Source: Lachnospiraceae bacterium (GTDB lineage Bacteria; Bacillota; Clostridia; Lachnospirales; Bianqueaceae). Taken from it: DNA of 64,000 nt. The notes beneath the pieces were generated by a model. The model worked only from the letters and a program-made list of their open reading frames with translations, ran no database searches and was not told the DNA's origin. Position numbers and translations under genes: made by a program. The stretch is taken from NCBI GenBank assembly GCA_022794035.1, contig JAAWDX010000012.1, positions 148,950 to 212,949 on the forward strand, read 5' to 3'. Of the stretch, positions 1 to 7,915 are shown one piece after another (the first letter of the stretch is position 1; each line of letters starts with the position of its first letter).

Positions 1-402
1 CACTAGCTCGCCGCCCACCGGCACCAGCGTTTCATCCGTCCCTTTGATTCCGTCTCCGATGATCACCTGGCATCCGGTTGCAAACGGATTGAAACCATTT
101 TCATACGCTGCCTCCAAATGATCCAGCGCATTTTTGCGCCGCCCCACATACAGCGTATTGCAGTCTACCAGATAGGGCTTGCCGCCCAGACTCTTGACCA
201 CATCGGCAACCACCTTTGCAAAGTTGGGCCGCAGATAAGACAAATTCCCCGGCTCGCCAAAATGCATTTTAATCGCAGCAAACTTGCGGTCAAAGTCTAT
301 GGTTTCGATGCCGGCTCTGCGGATCAGCCGTTCTAATTTAAGAAGCAAATTATCTCCGGGCAGCGCTCTGAAGTCTGTCCAGAATACCTTCGATTTTTCC
401 AT
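1..402 (-). CDS. DUF362 domain protein, partial (C-terminus off the left edge)
   Basis: The first 134 residues are visible; the 3' end lies outside the window. The start is the ATG at 402-400, preceded by AAAGGAAC at suitable spacing. The segment contains KMHFGEPGN, LVDCNTLYVGRR and an internal GDGIKG, the pattern of the DUF362 family. Members of that family often carry a ferredoxin-like 4Fe-4S module further on, but no cysteine cluster is visible here, so an iron-sulfur role cannot be judged. The gene reads away from the ABC exporter operon and has its own extended -10 promoter. Family assignment is from recognition of the conserved N-terminal blocks; the substrate is unknown. Confidence 0.7.
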   Translation of the reverse strand, partial: MEKSKVFWTDFRALPGDNLLLKLERLIRRAGIETIDFDRKFAAIKMHFGEPGNLSYLRPNFAKVVADVVKSLGGKPYLVDCNTLYVGRRKNALDHLEAAYENGFNPFATGCQVIIGDGIKGTDETLVPVGGELV

Positions 403-446
403 TTGTATGTTCCTTTCTTTGGCGCCGCGCGCCGAAATATAGTAAA

Positions 447-452
447 ATTGTA
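447..452 (-). promoter_or_regulatory. Extended -10 promoter of the DUF362 gene
   Basis: On the minus strand TACAAT is preceded by TGG, giving an extended -10 (TGgTACAAT). A TTTTCA lies 17 bp upstream as a weak -35. The same TGGTACAAT string occurs in front of uvrC and pth. Confidence 0.5.
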
Positions 453-490
453 CCACATATGCATGCGTTTGAAAAGGTTTTTTGTGAAAG

Positions 491-525
491 AAAACAGCTT
501 CCTGGTTGGGACCTTCAGGAAGCTG
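491..525 (-). terminator. Rho-independent terminator of the ABC exporter operon
   Basis: Ten-bp perfect stem CAGCTTCCTG/CAGGAAGCTG, followed on the minus strand by TTTTCTTT. It lies 13 bp beyond the stop codon of the second ABC gene. Confidence 0.85.
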
Positions 526-537
526 CTTGAGACTGAT

Positions 538-2406
538 TTACACGTAATACTGAGCCTGCGCATTCCAAAGCTCATAGTATTTGCCGGCCTTATCCTCAAC
601 TAGGGATTGGTGCGTGCCATGCTGCACGAGCCTGCCCTGATCCAGCACGGCAATTTCGTCGCAGAAGCGGCAGGAGGAAAGTCGATGAGAAATATATACC
701 GCTGTGCGCTGATCGGTGATCTCATGGAACTTCCGGTAGATCTCGGCCTCGGCCAAGGGGTCGAGCGCTGCCGTGGGCTCATCGAGAATCATGAAGGGCG
801 CATCCTTATATAGGGCTCTTGCGAGCGCGATCTTCTGCTCCTCGCCTCCGCTTGGTTCAATGCCGTTTTTATCAAAGTCTTTATAAAGATAGGTATGAAG
901 CCCCTGCTCCAGGCTCTGCAGACGCTCGGCAAAGCCGGCCTCTTCCAGGCAGGCGGTTGCTTTTGCCTCGTCGATCTCTGTACCGGCGGCGATGTTCTCT
1001 CCCAGCTCAAAGGCAAACAGACGAAAGTCCTGAAAGACAACAGAAAAGGCTTTTAGATATTCGCTGTATTCATACTCCTTGATATCTATACCGTTGAGCA
1101 GGATCCGTCCCTCTGTTGGATCATACAGGCGGCACAGCAGCTTGATCAGCGTGGATTTGCCGCTGCCGTTCATCCCTACCAGCGCCAGGCTTTTTCCGGG
1201 CTGCAGCGTCAGAGATACATCGTTTAATACATCCACCTCCGTACCGGGATAGCGGAAAGTAACATGCTCAAATTCAATGCGCCACTGCCGCGCCTGCTCT
1301 GTCTGCAACGTCTGATGTCCGGACTGCATCCGCCTTGGTTTATCCAGATATTCAAAAACATCGTCCATATAGTCATTGTTGAGGAACATCTTGGACACCT
1401 CACAGATCAGCAGTACAAAAGCATCTACAAACTGATTGATCAGTCCTGCATAGCGCACTAAAGAACCAATGCCAAACGCGCCGCTCACTACCTTCATGGC
1501 GACAAAGAAATAGACAACGCCTGTCAAAAAGCTGGTGAGCCCCAAATTGATTCCGTCATACTTACAGTTAATTTTAAATTTGGCTGTGATAAACGGCGGG
1601 TTTGCATACCATTTGTCCATCTCTGCCTTGATCAGATCCTTTTGATGAAACAGCCGGATATCCTTTCCGGCGCCATTTTCGCCAATGTACTCCTTGCTGT
1701 AGTAGTCGCTGAGCGTCCTGCGCTTGGGCCAGTCCAGCCATACATTAAACAAAACCTTAGCCGCCTTTTTAAAGGAGAATCCGGAAAATACAGACATAGC
1801 CAAGATCAGCACGGCCAGCAGCACGGATGCCCATGGCGTATTCATAAATGCCAGAAAACCAGTCAGCGTCTGCGCTGACAGAATACTAAATACCTGCACT
1901 GACATTACTGCGGCGATGATCACCCGGCAAAAAATCTCCAGCACATAGGCCTGTTTATCATAGCAATGCGTAATACCGCCCCGGCCGCTCTCCATGGCCT
2001 CATTGATCCGGTTGCGCAGCACTCTCGTATGCACATCCTCGATATCAGTGTAGTCCATCTTAAGCCCTTCGTTGGCCAGCAGCAGATTCACGCGCATCCC
2101 CAGCAGTGCCTCCTCTGCCCTGCTGATTTGATCCACGACCCGGTTGACTACTGCGATCAGCAGATTCAGCGTAATGGTAATGAGAACATAGCGTGTCAAT
2201 GCGGCGACCTCACAGGCGCCTGCCAGTTCGTCAATGATCAGGGCTGACATATAAATATTGACAAAGGGGGTGAAAGAACGGAAAACAGCTCCCAGTTCCG
2301 ATATAATCATCATCCGGGGAGAGATCTGATAGAGAATCCGAATCGTGCGGAAAATCATCCGCAGATGCTCTTTAATAGGGCGTTTTTTTTCTTTTTCTTC
2401 ACTCAT
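538..2406 (-). CDS. ABC transporter, fused permease/ATPase (second subunit of pair)
   Basis: A 622-residue half-transporter: about six membrane segments in the first 330 residues, then a nucleotide-binding domain with Walker A GMNGSGKST (about 415), a variant signature SGGEEQK (about 518) and Walker B FMILDEPTAALDP (about 540). The start is set at 2406 (MSEEKEKK) because AGGAAGGAG sits nine bases upstream; the in-frame ATG at 2415 abuts that Shine-Dalgarno directly. It overlaps the stop codon of the upstream ABC gene by 8 bp, so the two are translationally coupled and probably form a heterodimeric exporter. The substrate (drug, peptide or lipid) cannot be read from sequence. Confidence 0.9.
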   Translation of the reverse strand: MSEEKEKKRPIKEHLRMIFRTIRILYQISPRMMIISELGAVFRSFTPFVNIYMSALIIDELAGACEVAALTRYVLITITLNLLIAVVNRVVDQISRAEEALLGMRVNLLLANEGLKMDYTDIEDVHTRVLRNRINEAMESGRGGITHCYDKQAYVLEIFCRVIIAAVMSVQVFSILSAQTLTGFLAFMNTPWASVLLAVLILAMSVFSGFSFKKAAKVLFNVWLDWPKRRTLSDYYSKEYIGENGAGKDIRLFHQKDLIKAEMDKWYANPPFITAKFKINCKYDGINLGLTSFLTGVVYFFVAMKVVSGAFGIGSLVRYAGLINQFVDAFVLLICEVSKMFLNNDYMDDVFEYLDKPRRMQSGHQTLQTEQARQWRIEFEHVTFRYPGTEVDVLNDVSLTLQPGKSLALVGMNGSGKSTLIKLLCRLYDPTEGRILLNGIDIKEYEYSEYLKAFSVVFQDFRLFAFELGENIAAGTEIDEAKATACLEEAGFAERLQSLEQGLHTYLYKDFDKNGIEPSGGEEQKIALARALYKDAPFMILDEPTAALDPLAEAEIYRKFHEITDQRTAVYISHRLSSCRFCDEIAVLDQGRLVQHGTHQSLVEDKAGKYYELWNAQAQYYV

Positions 2407-4225
2407 TCTTCTCATCTCCTTCCTGATAATATTGACTCTGCACCTGGAACAGCTCGGCATAGCGTCCGTTTTTCTGCATCAGCTCTTCATGACTGCCTTC
2501 TTCTACAATCTGTCCCTGTTCTAACAGAATAATCCTGTCGCAAAAGCGCGTGCTGGCAAAGCGATGGGAAATAAACACCGAAGTTCTGTCCTGCGTCATA
2601 TCCTTATACTGAAGGTACAGCTCATTTTCTGCAATCGGATCCAGCGCAGCCGTGGGCTCATCCAAAATCAAAATCGGCGCTTCCTTGTACAAAGCTCTGG
2701 CCAGAAGGAGCTTTTGCATCTCGCCTCCTGACAGCTCATAGGCATCCTCATTGACATTCTTGACCAGCAGCGTCTCTTTTCCATTAGGAAGCCGGCTGAC
2801 CTTGTCTGCAAAGCCGGACTGCTGCAGGCAGGTCTCTAAACGCGCCTGATCCTGCTCCTCCTCCCGCTGCAGCGTGATATTGGTCGCAATCGACACCGGC
2901 AGCAGATGCACATCCTGAAAAATAATTGAAAAAAGCTTAAAATATTCGTCTTTATTAAACTCTGATGCGCTGCGCCCATTGATCAGCACCTGCCCCTCTG
3001 TAGGTCTAAATAAGCCGCACATAAGCTTTACCAGCGTTGTTTTCCCCGCGCCGTTCAGGCCTACCAAGGCGATGCGCTCTCCCGCCTTAATCTTCAGATT
3101 CACATTGGAGATGGTAGGTTTCTCGCTTTCGGGATAGGTATAGCTCACACCGCGCAGCTCCAGCTCGCAGGGCCACTCTTCCTTGCCGGGTATTGCCGCA
3201 CTGGCCTCTTCGCGCTGCTCTTCGATCTCCATGTACTCCCGGTAGCTGCAGAAGCCATGACTCTCCAGCTCTAAGTAATTATAAGAAGTCAAAATACCGG
3301 AGATCCAATCCGCAAAGGTAGCAATCATCGTAAAATAAACCAAAAAATCACTAACCGATATATCGCCCTGAATCACCTTATAAATGAGCAGCGCATAGGC
3401 AACGCCGTCTCTCACAAAAATAAGCAGTGCCGAGATGGCCGCGGAAGCGATATGCCTCTTGGCCACATCCGCTTGAATGCCGCTTTGTTTTTTCTGCAGC
3501 TGATCACTGATCTCCTGAAACCAGCCCTGCATCCCATACAGCCGAATGTCCTTGGCTCCCGCCAGATCCAGTGCCTTTTTAATCATATAGCGCATGCCGC
3601 CAAAGACTTTGGCCTCCTCATCCCGACGGCTCTGAATATATCGGTTAACATAGCGGTTAATCCACCAGGTAATCGCATAGGACAGCGCTAAAATCACCAA
3701 AATCAGCGGATGTAGCATCGCTAAAATACTGCCGTAGGAAACCAGACCTAAAACGCTTGTAATCAGCATCAGCAGATCGCTGTAAAAAAAAGGAGCAGCC
3801 GTATCCTGCAGCATCTTAACTGCTTTTTCCCGCAAATTCTTGCCTTTATTTTCAGAAATAAATTCGTAATCAAGCTCCATGGTTTTGACATCCATGGTCA
3901 CTTGATAGCGAAATTTAGATCTCATCCCGGAATCATCAATATACAGCTGTGTCACGCGTTCAGCAATGTATAACAGAATCATCCCGGCAACCAGCAGCGG
4001 TACGGTAAGCAGCAGCTGGTTGACACCTCCTCCTTTTTCGATCACATCAATAATGATCTTCGGAATGAGTGCGATCAAAAGCGGTACAATGATCTTTAAA
4101 GGAATATGCAGTACACCCACCCACAATAAGCTCGGTCTCCATTTCCAATTATCTTGAATGATATACATTGAATTTTGAAAGATCGAGTATTTGGGTTTTT
4201 CTTTTCGTGATTTACTCTCACCCAT
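2399..4225 (-). CDS. ABC transporter, fused permease/ATPase (first subunit of pair)
   Basis: A 608-residue half-transporter with N-terminal membrane domain and C-terminal ATPase. Walker A GLNGAGKTT (about 390), signature LSGGEMQK (about 497) and Walker B ILILDEPTAALDP (about 518) are all canonical, whereas the partner has a variant signature. That asymmetry is common in heterodimeric exporters. The Shine-Dalgarno AAAGGAGC is eight bases before the ATG. First gene of the two-gene operon. No substrate-binding protein or dedicated regulator is adjacent, which argues for export rather than import. Confidence 0.9.
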   Translation of the reverse strand: MGESKSRKEKPKYSIFQNSMYIIQDNWKWRPSLLWVGVLHIPLKIIVPLLIALIPKIIIDVIEKGGGVNQLLLTVPLLVAGMILLYIAERVTQLYIDDSGMRSKFRYQVTMDVKTMELDYEFISENKGKNLREKAVKMLQDTAAPFFYSDLLMLITSVLGLVSYGSILAMLHPLILVILALSYAITWWINRYVNRYIQSRRDEEAKVFGGMRYMIKKALDLAGAKDIRLYGMQGWFQEISDQLQKKQSGIQADVAKRHIASAAISALLIFVRDGVAYALLIYKVIQGDISVSDFLVYFTMIATFADWISGILTSYNYLELESHGFCSYREYMEIEEQREEASAAIPGKEEWPCELELRGVSYTYPESEKPTISNVNLKIKAGERIALVGLNGAGKTTLVKLMCGLFRPTEGQVLINGRSASEFNKDEYFKLFSIIFQDVHLLPVSIATNITLQREEEQDQARLETCLQQSGFADKVSRLPNGKETLLVKNVNEDAYELSGGEMQKLLLARALYKEAPILILDEPTAALDPIAENELYLQYKDMTQDRTSVFISHRFASTRFCDRIILLEQGQIVEEGSHEELMQKNGRYAELFQVQSQYYQEGDEKNE

Positions 4226-4265
4226 CTGTACAAGCTCCTTTCTGTTTTCAAATCTTATGGTATTT

Positions 4266-4294
4266 AATATACAGCATACCTCATATTTTTACAA
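4266..4294 (-). promoter_or_regulatory. Promoter of the ABC exporter operon
   Basis: TTGTAA (4294-4289) and TATATT (4271-4266) separated by 17 bp on the minus strand, about 40 bp before the first ABC start codon. Confidence 0.6.
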
Positions 4295-4533
4295 GTCATA
4301 TATAAAAATAAAGTTATTTTTCTATATCCTTGGTCATTTCATACAATTCACCTCCCTGTGCATTTTCATGTTGATATATCCAGTTTATCCTACTCTCTTC
4401 CAATAAACAATAGCTTATATAGCTATAATTGTTCTACTGCCAGTTGTATTCTCTTTACAATAAAAGGACTCACACCTTCAAGTTTCTTTTTATCTGTCGA
4501 TATAATTATCAAAAAAAATTATATTAAAAATGC
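4295..4533. other. AT-rich intergenic stretch with an inverted repeat
   Basis: No convincing gene. An 8-bp inverted repeat, ATATAATT (4500-4507) and AATTATAT (4518-4525), lies directly upstream of the -35 box of the isomerase-like gene and could be an operator. The remaining sequence is AT-rich without other recognisable structure. Confidence 0.4.
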
Positions 4534-4562
4534 TTGTCACCCTCTTTGGTTATTGCTATAAT
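4534..4562 (+). promoter_or_regulatory. Promoter of the sugar isomerase-like gene
   Basis: TTGTCA (4534-4539), a 17-bp spacer and TATAAT (4557-4562). This predicts a leader of roughly 25 nt before the ATG at 4594. Confidence 0.8.
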
Positions 4563-4593
4563 AATCACAAAAAAAGAAAGGAAACCGATACCC

Positions 4594-5544
4594 ATGAAAT
4601 TAGGTATTAGCAGTTATTGCCTTGCTCCCAACATGGCAGAAGGCAAAATGACTATTTTTGATGTGATCGACTGGGCAAAGGACCACGGCTGTGAGCATAT
4701 CGAATTTGTCCCGTTCTATCTTCCCTTTGTCGATGAAAAAAACAAATGCCTGAATACAGATTTAATCGATCAGGTACGCGAGCATTGCCAAAAGGTTGAT
4801 CTCGAAATTTCTACCTATTCTGTAAACGCTGATCTTTTGATCCCGGACGCTGCTGAGCGCCGCGCCGAAATTGAACGTGTCAAGCTGCACATTGATGTAG
4901 CTGCCCGTCTGGGCATTCACTGGATGCGCCATGACATCGCTAATTTCCGCCGCCCGTTCTCGACTAATACTCTGCCCCATTTTAATGAGGAGCTTCCGCT
5001 GATGGTAGAAGGTACCCGCGAGCTTTGCGATTATGCCGCATCTCTGGGGATCAACACCACGCTGGAAAACCATGGCTTCTTCTGCAACGGTTCTGAACGT
5101 GTTCTTAGAATCTTTGAAGCTCTGGAACGCCCGAACATGAAAATGACCATGGACGTCGGCAACTTTCTCTGTGTAGATGAATATAATCTGGCGGCTGTCA
5201 AAAGATGCCTCCATTTGGCTCAGATCATTCACCTAAAGGATTTCTATATCCGCACCAAGGAGCAGCTTCCCTCTCAAAACGAAATGTTCAACTGCAATAA
5301 TGGCAGCTGGTTTGAGACGCTGGGCGGACAGATGATCCGCGGCTCCATCGTGGGGCAGGGGGATCTGCCGATTCCGGAGATCATCAAAAACATTAAAGAA
5401 TCCGGCTATGACGGATATGTTTCCATTGAATTTGAAGGCATGGAGCCCTGCGAGCGAGGCACTGAAATCTCTCTGAATATGGCACGCGCTTTCTTCGGCC
5501 GAGAAATCGGCAAGCAGTCCGTCCCCAAAATGGAATGGACCTAA
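4594..5544 (+). CDS. Sugar phosphate isomerase/epimerase-like TIM-barrel protein
   Basis: 316 residues of the xylose-isomerase-like TIM-barrel (AP endonuclease 2) superfamily. Metal-ligand blocks are visible in order: LENHGFF, MDVGNF, IHLKDF and a C-terminal SIEFEGME, supplying the usual Glu, Asp, His, Glu set for a divalent metal. The start at 4594 (MKLGISSYC) follows AGAAAGGAAACC and matches the first beta strand of the fold; an in-frame upstream extension would start inside the promoter. It stands alone with its own promoter and terminator, so the sugar substrate is not indicated. Family assignment is firm; substrate unknown. Confidence 0.85.
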   Translation: MKLGISSYCLAPNMAEGKMTIFDVIDWAKDHGCEHIEFVPFYLPFVDEKNKCLNTDLIDQVREHCQKVDLEISTYSVNADLLIPDAAERRAEIERVKLHIDVAARLGIHWMRHDIANFRRPFSTNTLPHFNEELPLMVEGTRELCDYAASLGINTTLENHGFFCNGSERVLRIFEALERPNMKMTMDVGNFLCVDEYNLAAVKRCLHLAQIIHLKDFYIRTKEQLPSQNEMFNCNNGSWFETLGGQMIRGSIVGQGDLPIPEIIKNIKESGYDGYVSIEFEGMEPCERGTEISLNMARAFFGREIGKQSVPKMEWT

Positions 5545-5553
5545 GGCATACCA

Positions 5554-5588
5554 CAAAAAAACCACTACTCTTCTGAGTAGTGGTTTTT
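5554..5588. terminator. Bidirectional terminator between isomerase-like gene and rpiB
   Basis: Stem of about 14 bp (ACCACTACTC/GAGTAGTGGT plus A/T pairs) with a TTCT loop, flanked by A-run and T-run, between convergent genes. Confidence 0.9.
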
Positions 5589-5611
5589 TATATTTTATCT
5601 GGAAATATCCA

Positions 5612-6046
5612 TCAATTTGTCTCTTCAATTTTTTGAATCCGCCGGATATGCCGTTCATCATTAGAAAACGGGGTCGTCAAAAATGTCTCCACAATTTTCA
5701 GCGCCAAGCCTCCGCCGACCACGCGCGCGCCCAGCGCCAAAATATTAGCGTCATTATGCTGTCTGGTCGCCTCTGCCGAAAAACAATCATGACAATGCGC
5801 ACAGCGAATCCCCGGCACCTTGTTTGCCGCAATGCTAATCCCAATTCCCGTACCGCAGATCAGAATCCCCTGCTCCGCCTTTCCGTCAGCCACCGCATGC
5901 GCTACCGCATGCGCAAAGTCAGGATAATCCACTGACGCCGTACTGTCGCAGCCATAATCCCGATATTCATATCCCCGCTCCCTCAAATACTGCAGAATCT
6001 CCTGTTTAAGCGTATACCCCGCATGGTCACATCCAACTGCAATCAT
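5612..6046 (-). CDS. rpiB: Ribose-5-phosphate isomerase B
   Basis: 144 residues, the usual RpiB/LacAB length. It begins MIAVGCDHAG, contains the catalytic-cysteine block ICGTGIGISIAANK near residue 65 and the active-site His in TRQHNDANIL near 98. It interconverts ribose-5-phosphate and ribulose-5-phosphate in the pentose phosphate pathway. The start at 6046 has AGGAGG upstream and its ATG overlaps the TGA of the upstream gene (ATGA), indicating translational coupling. Next to a Sua5-type gene, an arrangement often met in Firmicutes. Confidence 0.93.
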   Translation of the reverse strand: MIAVGCDHAGYTLKQEILQYLRERGYEYRDYGCDSTASVDYPDFAHAVAHAVADGKAEQGILICGTGIGISIAANKVPGIRCAHCHDCFSAEATRQHNDANILALGARVVGGGLALKIVETFLTTPFSNDERHIRRIQKIEETN

Positions 6047-7104
6047 CCTTTTTCCTCCTGATTCATCCAAAGCTGCTGAGACGCCGCCTTTAAAAACCGG
6101 TTCATAATCGCTTCTCCCATGCCCTCTCTTGGCAAGGCCTCTCCATATATCAGCGTTAAATTTTTTTCATCTGCTTCGCGCAAAGCGCCAAATAAATTAG
6201 CTGCCAGCTCTTCCGGATGCTTCCGGTCCCCCAGGCAGATCATCTGAACCGACCTCCCGGCAAGCCTCTGCGAAAGCTCCTGCAAAAGCTGCCCTGTCAC
6301 AATACAGCCAATTTTCTCTCCGGCAGGTTGCATAGCAATCAGCCGCGCCATCTGCTCTGCCGTCGCATCTGTCACGATCAGCCGCCCCTTCGGCGCATAG
6401 TGCCGGTATTTCATGCCCGGCGCTCTGGGCACAATATCTGCGGCTACTTCCCGTGCCTGCTTAACGGCCGGATCTACGGCGACCTCCGGAATGACTTCCT
6501 CCAGCATCTCCTTCGTGATGGCTCCCGGCCGCAAAATCATCGGGATCTCTCCTGTTAAATCCAATACTGTAGATTCAAGCCCCACCTGACAGTCTCCGCC
6601 ATCTAAGATCAGCGGGATCCTTCCCTGCATGTCCTCTTGCACATGAACAGCCGTCGTCGGACTCGGCCGCCCTGAGCGATTGGCGCTGGGCGCCGCAAGC
6701 GGCATGCCCGTATACTGCAAAAGAGCCATCGCGGCCGGGTGGGATGGCATCCGCACGGCGACCGTATCAAGCCCTCCTGTAATGCGGCTTGAAATCTCTG
6801 CCCGCTTGGGCATGATCAGCGTAAGAGGCCCCGGCCAAAAACGCGCTGCCAGCAGCGGCAGCGGCTCTGGGATCCTGCGAACCAGCGTATCCAGCGCAAA
6901 CTCCGGCGCAATGTGCACAATGAGCGGATTATCGGAGGGCCGCCCTTTTGCCTGATAGATACGGGCAATTCCTTCTTCTGAGAGAGCCCATGCGCCTAGC
7001 CCGTACACGGTTTCTGTAGGAAAAGCAACTAGCTCTCCCTGCTTTAAATACTGCTTTGCCAGTGTCAGACTCTCTTCGTTAATCGGCAAAATTTTTGTCT
7101 GCAC
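6043..7104 (-). CDS. L-threonylcarbamoyladenylate synthase (Sua5/TsaC type)
   Basis: 353 residues: YrdC domain at about 1-205 with PTETVYGLG and KGRPSDNPLIVHI, then a Sua5 C-terminal domain. The enzyme makes threonylcarbamoyl-AMP from threonine, bicarbonate and ATP for the t6A37 modification of tRNAs reading ANN codons. A GTG start at 7104 is chosen because GGAGGGGAGGG lies six bases upstream and the protein then begins MQTKILPI; the in-frame ATG at 7137 has no ribosome site. The downstream rpiB overlaps by 4 bp. The two-domain Sua5 form is the usual one in Firmicutes (YwlC). Confidence 0.9.
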   Translation of the reverse strand: MQTKILPINEESLTLAKQYLKQGELVAFPTETVYGLGAWALSEEGIARIYQAKGRPSDNPLIVHIAPEFALDTLVRRIPEPLPLLAARFWPGPLTLIMPKRAEISSRITGGLDTVAVRMPSHPAAMALLQYTGMPLAAPSANRSGRPSPTTAVHVQEDMQGRIPLILDGGDCQVGLESTVLDLTGEIPMILRPGAITKEMLEEVIPEVAVDPAVKQAREVAADIVPRAPGMKYRHYAPKGRLIVTDATAEQMARLIAMQPAGEKIGCIVTGQLLQELSQRLAGRSVQMICLGDRKHPEELAANLFGALREADEKNLTLIYGEALPREGMGEAIMNRFLKAASQQLWMNQEEKG

Positions 7105-7147
7105 AGCGCTCCCTCCCCTCCGGCTGGATTCGATCAATATCGAGCTT

Positions 7148-7176
7148 ATTATATATTAAAAAACATCGGATTGCAA
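7148..7176 (-). promoter_or_regulatory. Promoter of the Sua5-rpiB pair inside the 3' end of cwlD
   Basis: TTGCAA (7176-7171), a 17-bp spacer and TATAAT (7153-7148) on the minus strand. The -35 falls within the last codons of the upstream amidase gene. Confidence 0.65.
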
Positions 7177-7848
7177 ATATTTTTCAATACCGCAGTAGAT
7201 GCCCCAGGCTACCTTTTTTTGATACGCCTCACTGTTTAAGTTTTCTGCATCCTGTGAATTGGTGATAAATCCGCATTCTACTAATATCGCCGGCATCGGC
7301 GATTGTAAAAGAATAAAATAGCTGTCATTGGCTTTAGCCTCTCTTGTATTTTCAGGAGCGGTAAAGCTATTGAGCATCTCTTGTACCAGCAGCGCCAGAG
7401 ACGCTGCCTGCGGACTTTGCTTTTGGAAAAACACCTGCGGCCCCCAATACCGGCTGTCTGGATATGAATTTTGATGGATGCTGATCATCAAATCAGCATT
7501 GCTTTCTTCAATCAGCCGCTTGCGCTCTTTCATGTCCGCTCTTTTTTTGTTATCATCGCCCTCCTGATACAGCCCCTCATCCTCTATGCGCGTTACATAA
7601 ACCGTATACCCCGCTTCTTCTAAGTATCCCTGCAGCTTTTTTACAATCGCAAGATTCAGATCCTTTTCAACGGCCATCTCTGAAACAGCGCCTGGGTCTC
7701 CGCCCCCATGCCCGGCGTCCAGCATGATGACAATTTCCTTCTGCGCTGTCATTCTCCAAAAATCAGTCAGACCCCATACGGCCTCTGTCGCCGCTATCGT
7801 CAATATCGCGACTGTCATCAATAAAATCCACTTTTTCCTTTTCCACAT
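7156..7848 (-). CDS. cwlD: N-acetylmuramoyl-L-alanine amidase, CwlD-like
   Basis: 230 residues: an N-terminal membrane anchor (residues 5-24), then an Amidase_3 domain with zinc-ligand blocks LDAGHGGGDPG, the Glu in EKDLNL and ISIHQN, and a late ILVECGFITN carrying the catalytic Glu. This is the size and order of CwlD, which removes the stem peptide from muramic acid during spore cortex maturation; a general cell-wall amidase is the alternative. The start at 7848 (MWKRKK) is preferred because GGGAGC lies eight bases upstream; the ATG at 7866 has no Shine-Dalgarno. That ribosome site sits in the 3' arm of a strong hairpin. Confidence 0.82.
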   Translation of the reverse strand: MWKRKKWILLMTVAILTIAATEAVWGLTDFWRMTAQKEIVIMLDAGHGGGDPGAVSEMAVEKDLNLAIVKKLQGYLEEAGYTVYVTRIEDEGLYQEGDDNKKRADMKERKRLIEESNADLMISIHQNSYPDSRYWGPQVFFQKQSPQAASLALLVQEMLNSFTAPENTREAKANDSYFILLQSPMPAILVECGFITNSQDAENLNSEAYQKKVAWGIYCGIEKYLQSDVF

Positions 7849-7851
7849 GAT

Positions 7852-7894
7852 AAAAGCTCCCGGCATTTTGGTTTAATATATGCCGGAAGCTTTT
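7852..7894 (-). terminator. Hairpin between hflX and cwlD overlapping the cwlD ribosome site
   Basis: About 15-bp stem (AAAAGCTTCCGGCAT against ATGCCGGGAGCTTTT, one mismatch pair) with a 13-nt loop. In the transcript direction it is followed by only a short T-run. The GGGAGC of the 3' arm is the probable cwlD Shine-Dalgarno, so the structure may attenuate or sequester. Confidence 0.6.
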
Positions 7895-7915
7895 TAAATA
7901 GAAGATTCAGTCCTT

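Noticed and set aside
4320..4370. Short peptide on the minus strand after a GGGAGGTGA site
   Set aside because: The strong Shine-Dalgarno leads only to ATG-AAA-TGA, a two-residue frame upstream of the ABC promoter; probably chance.
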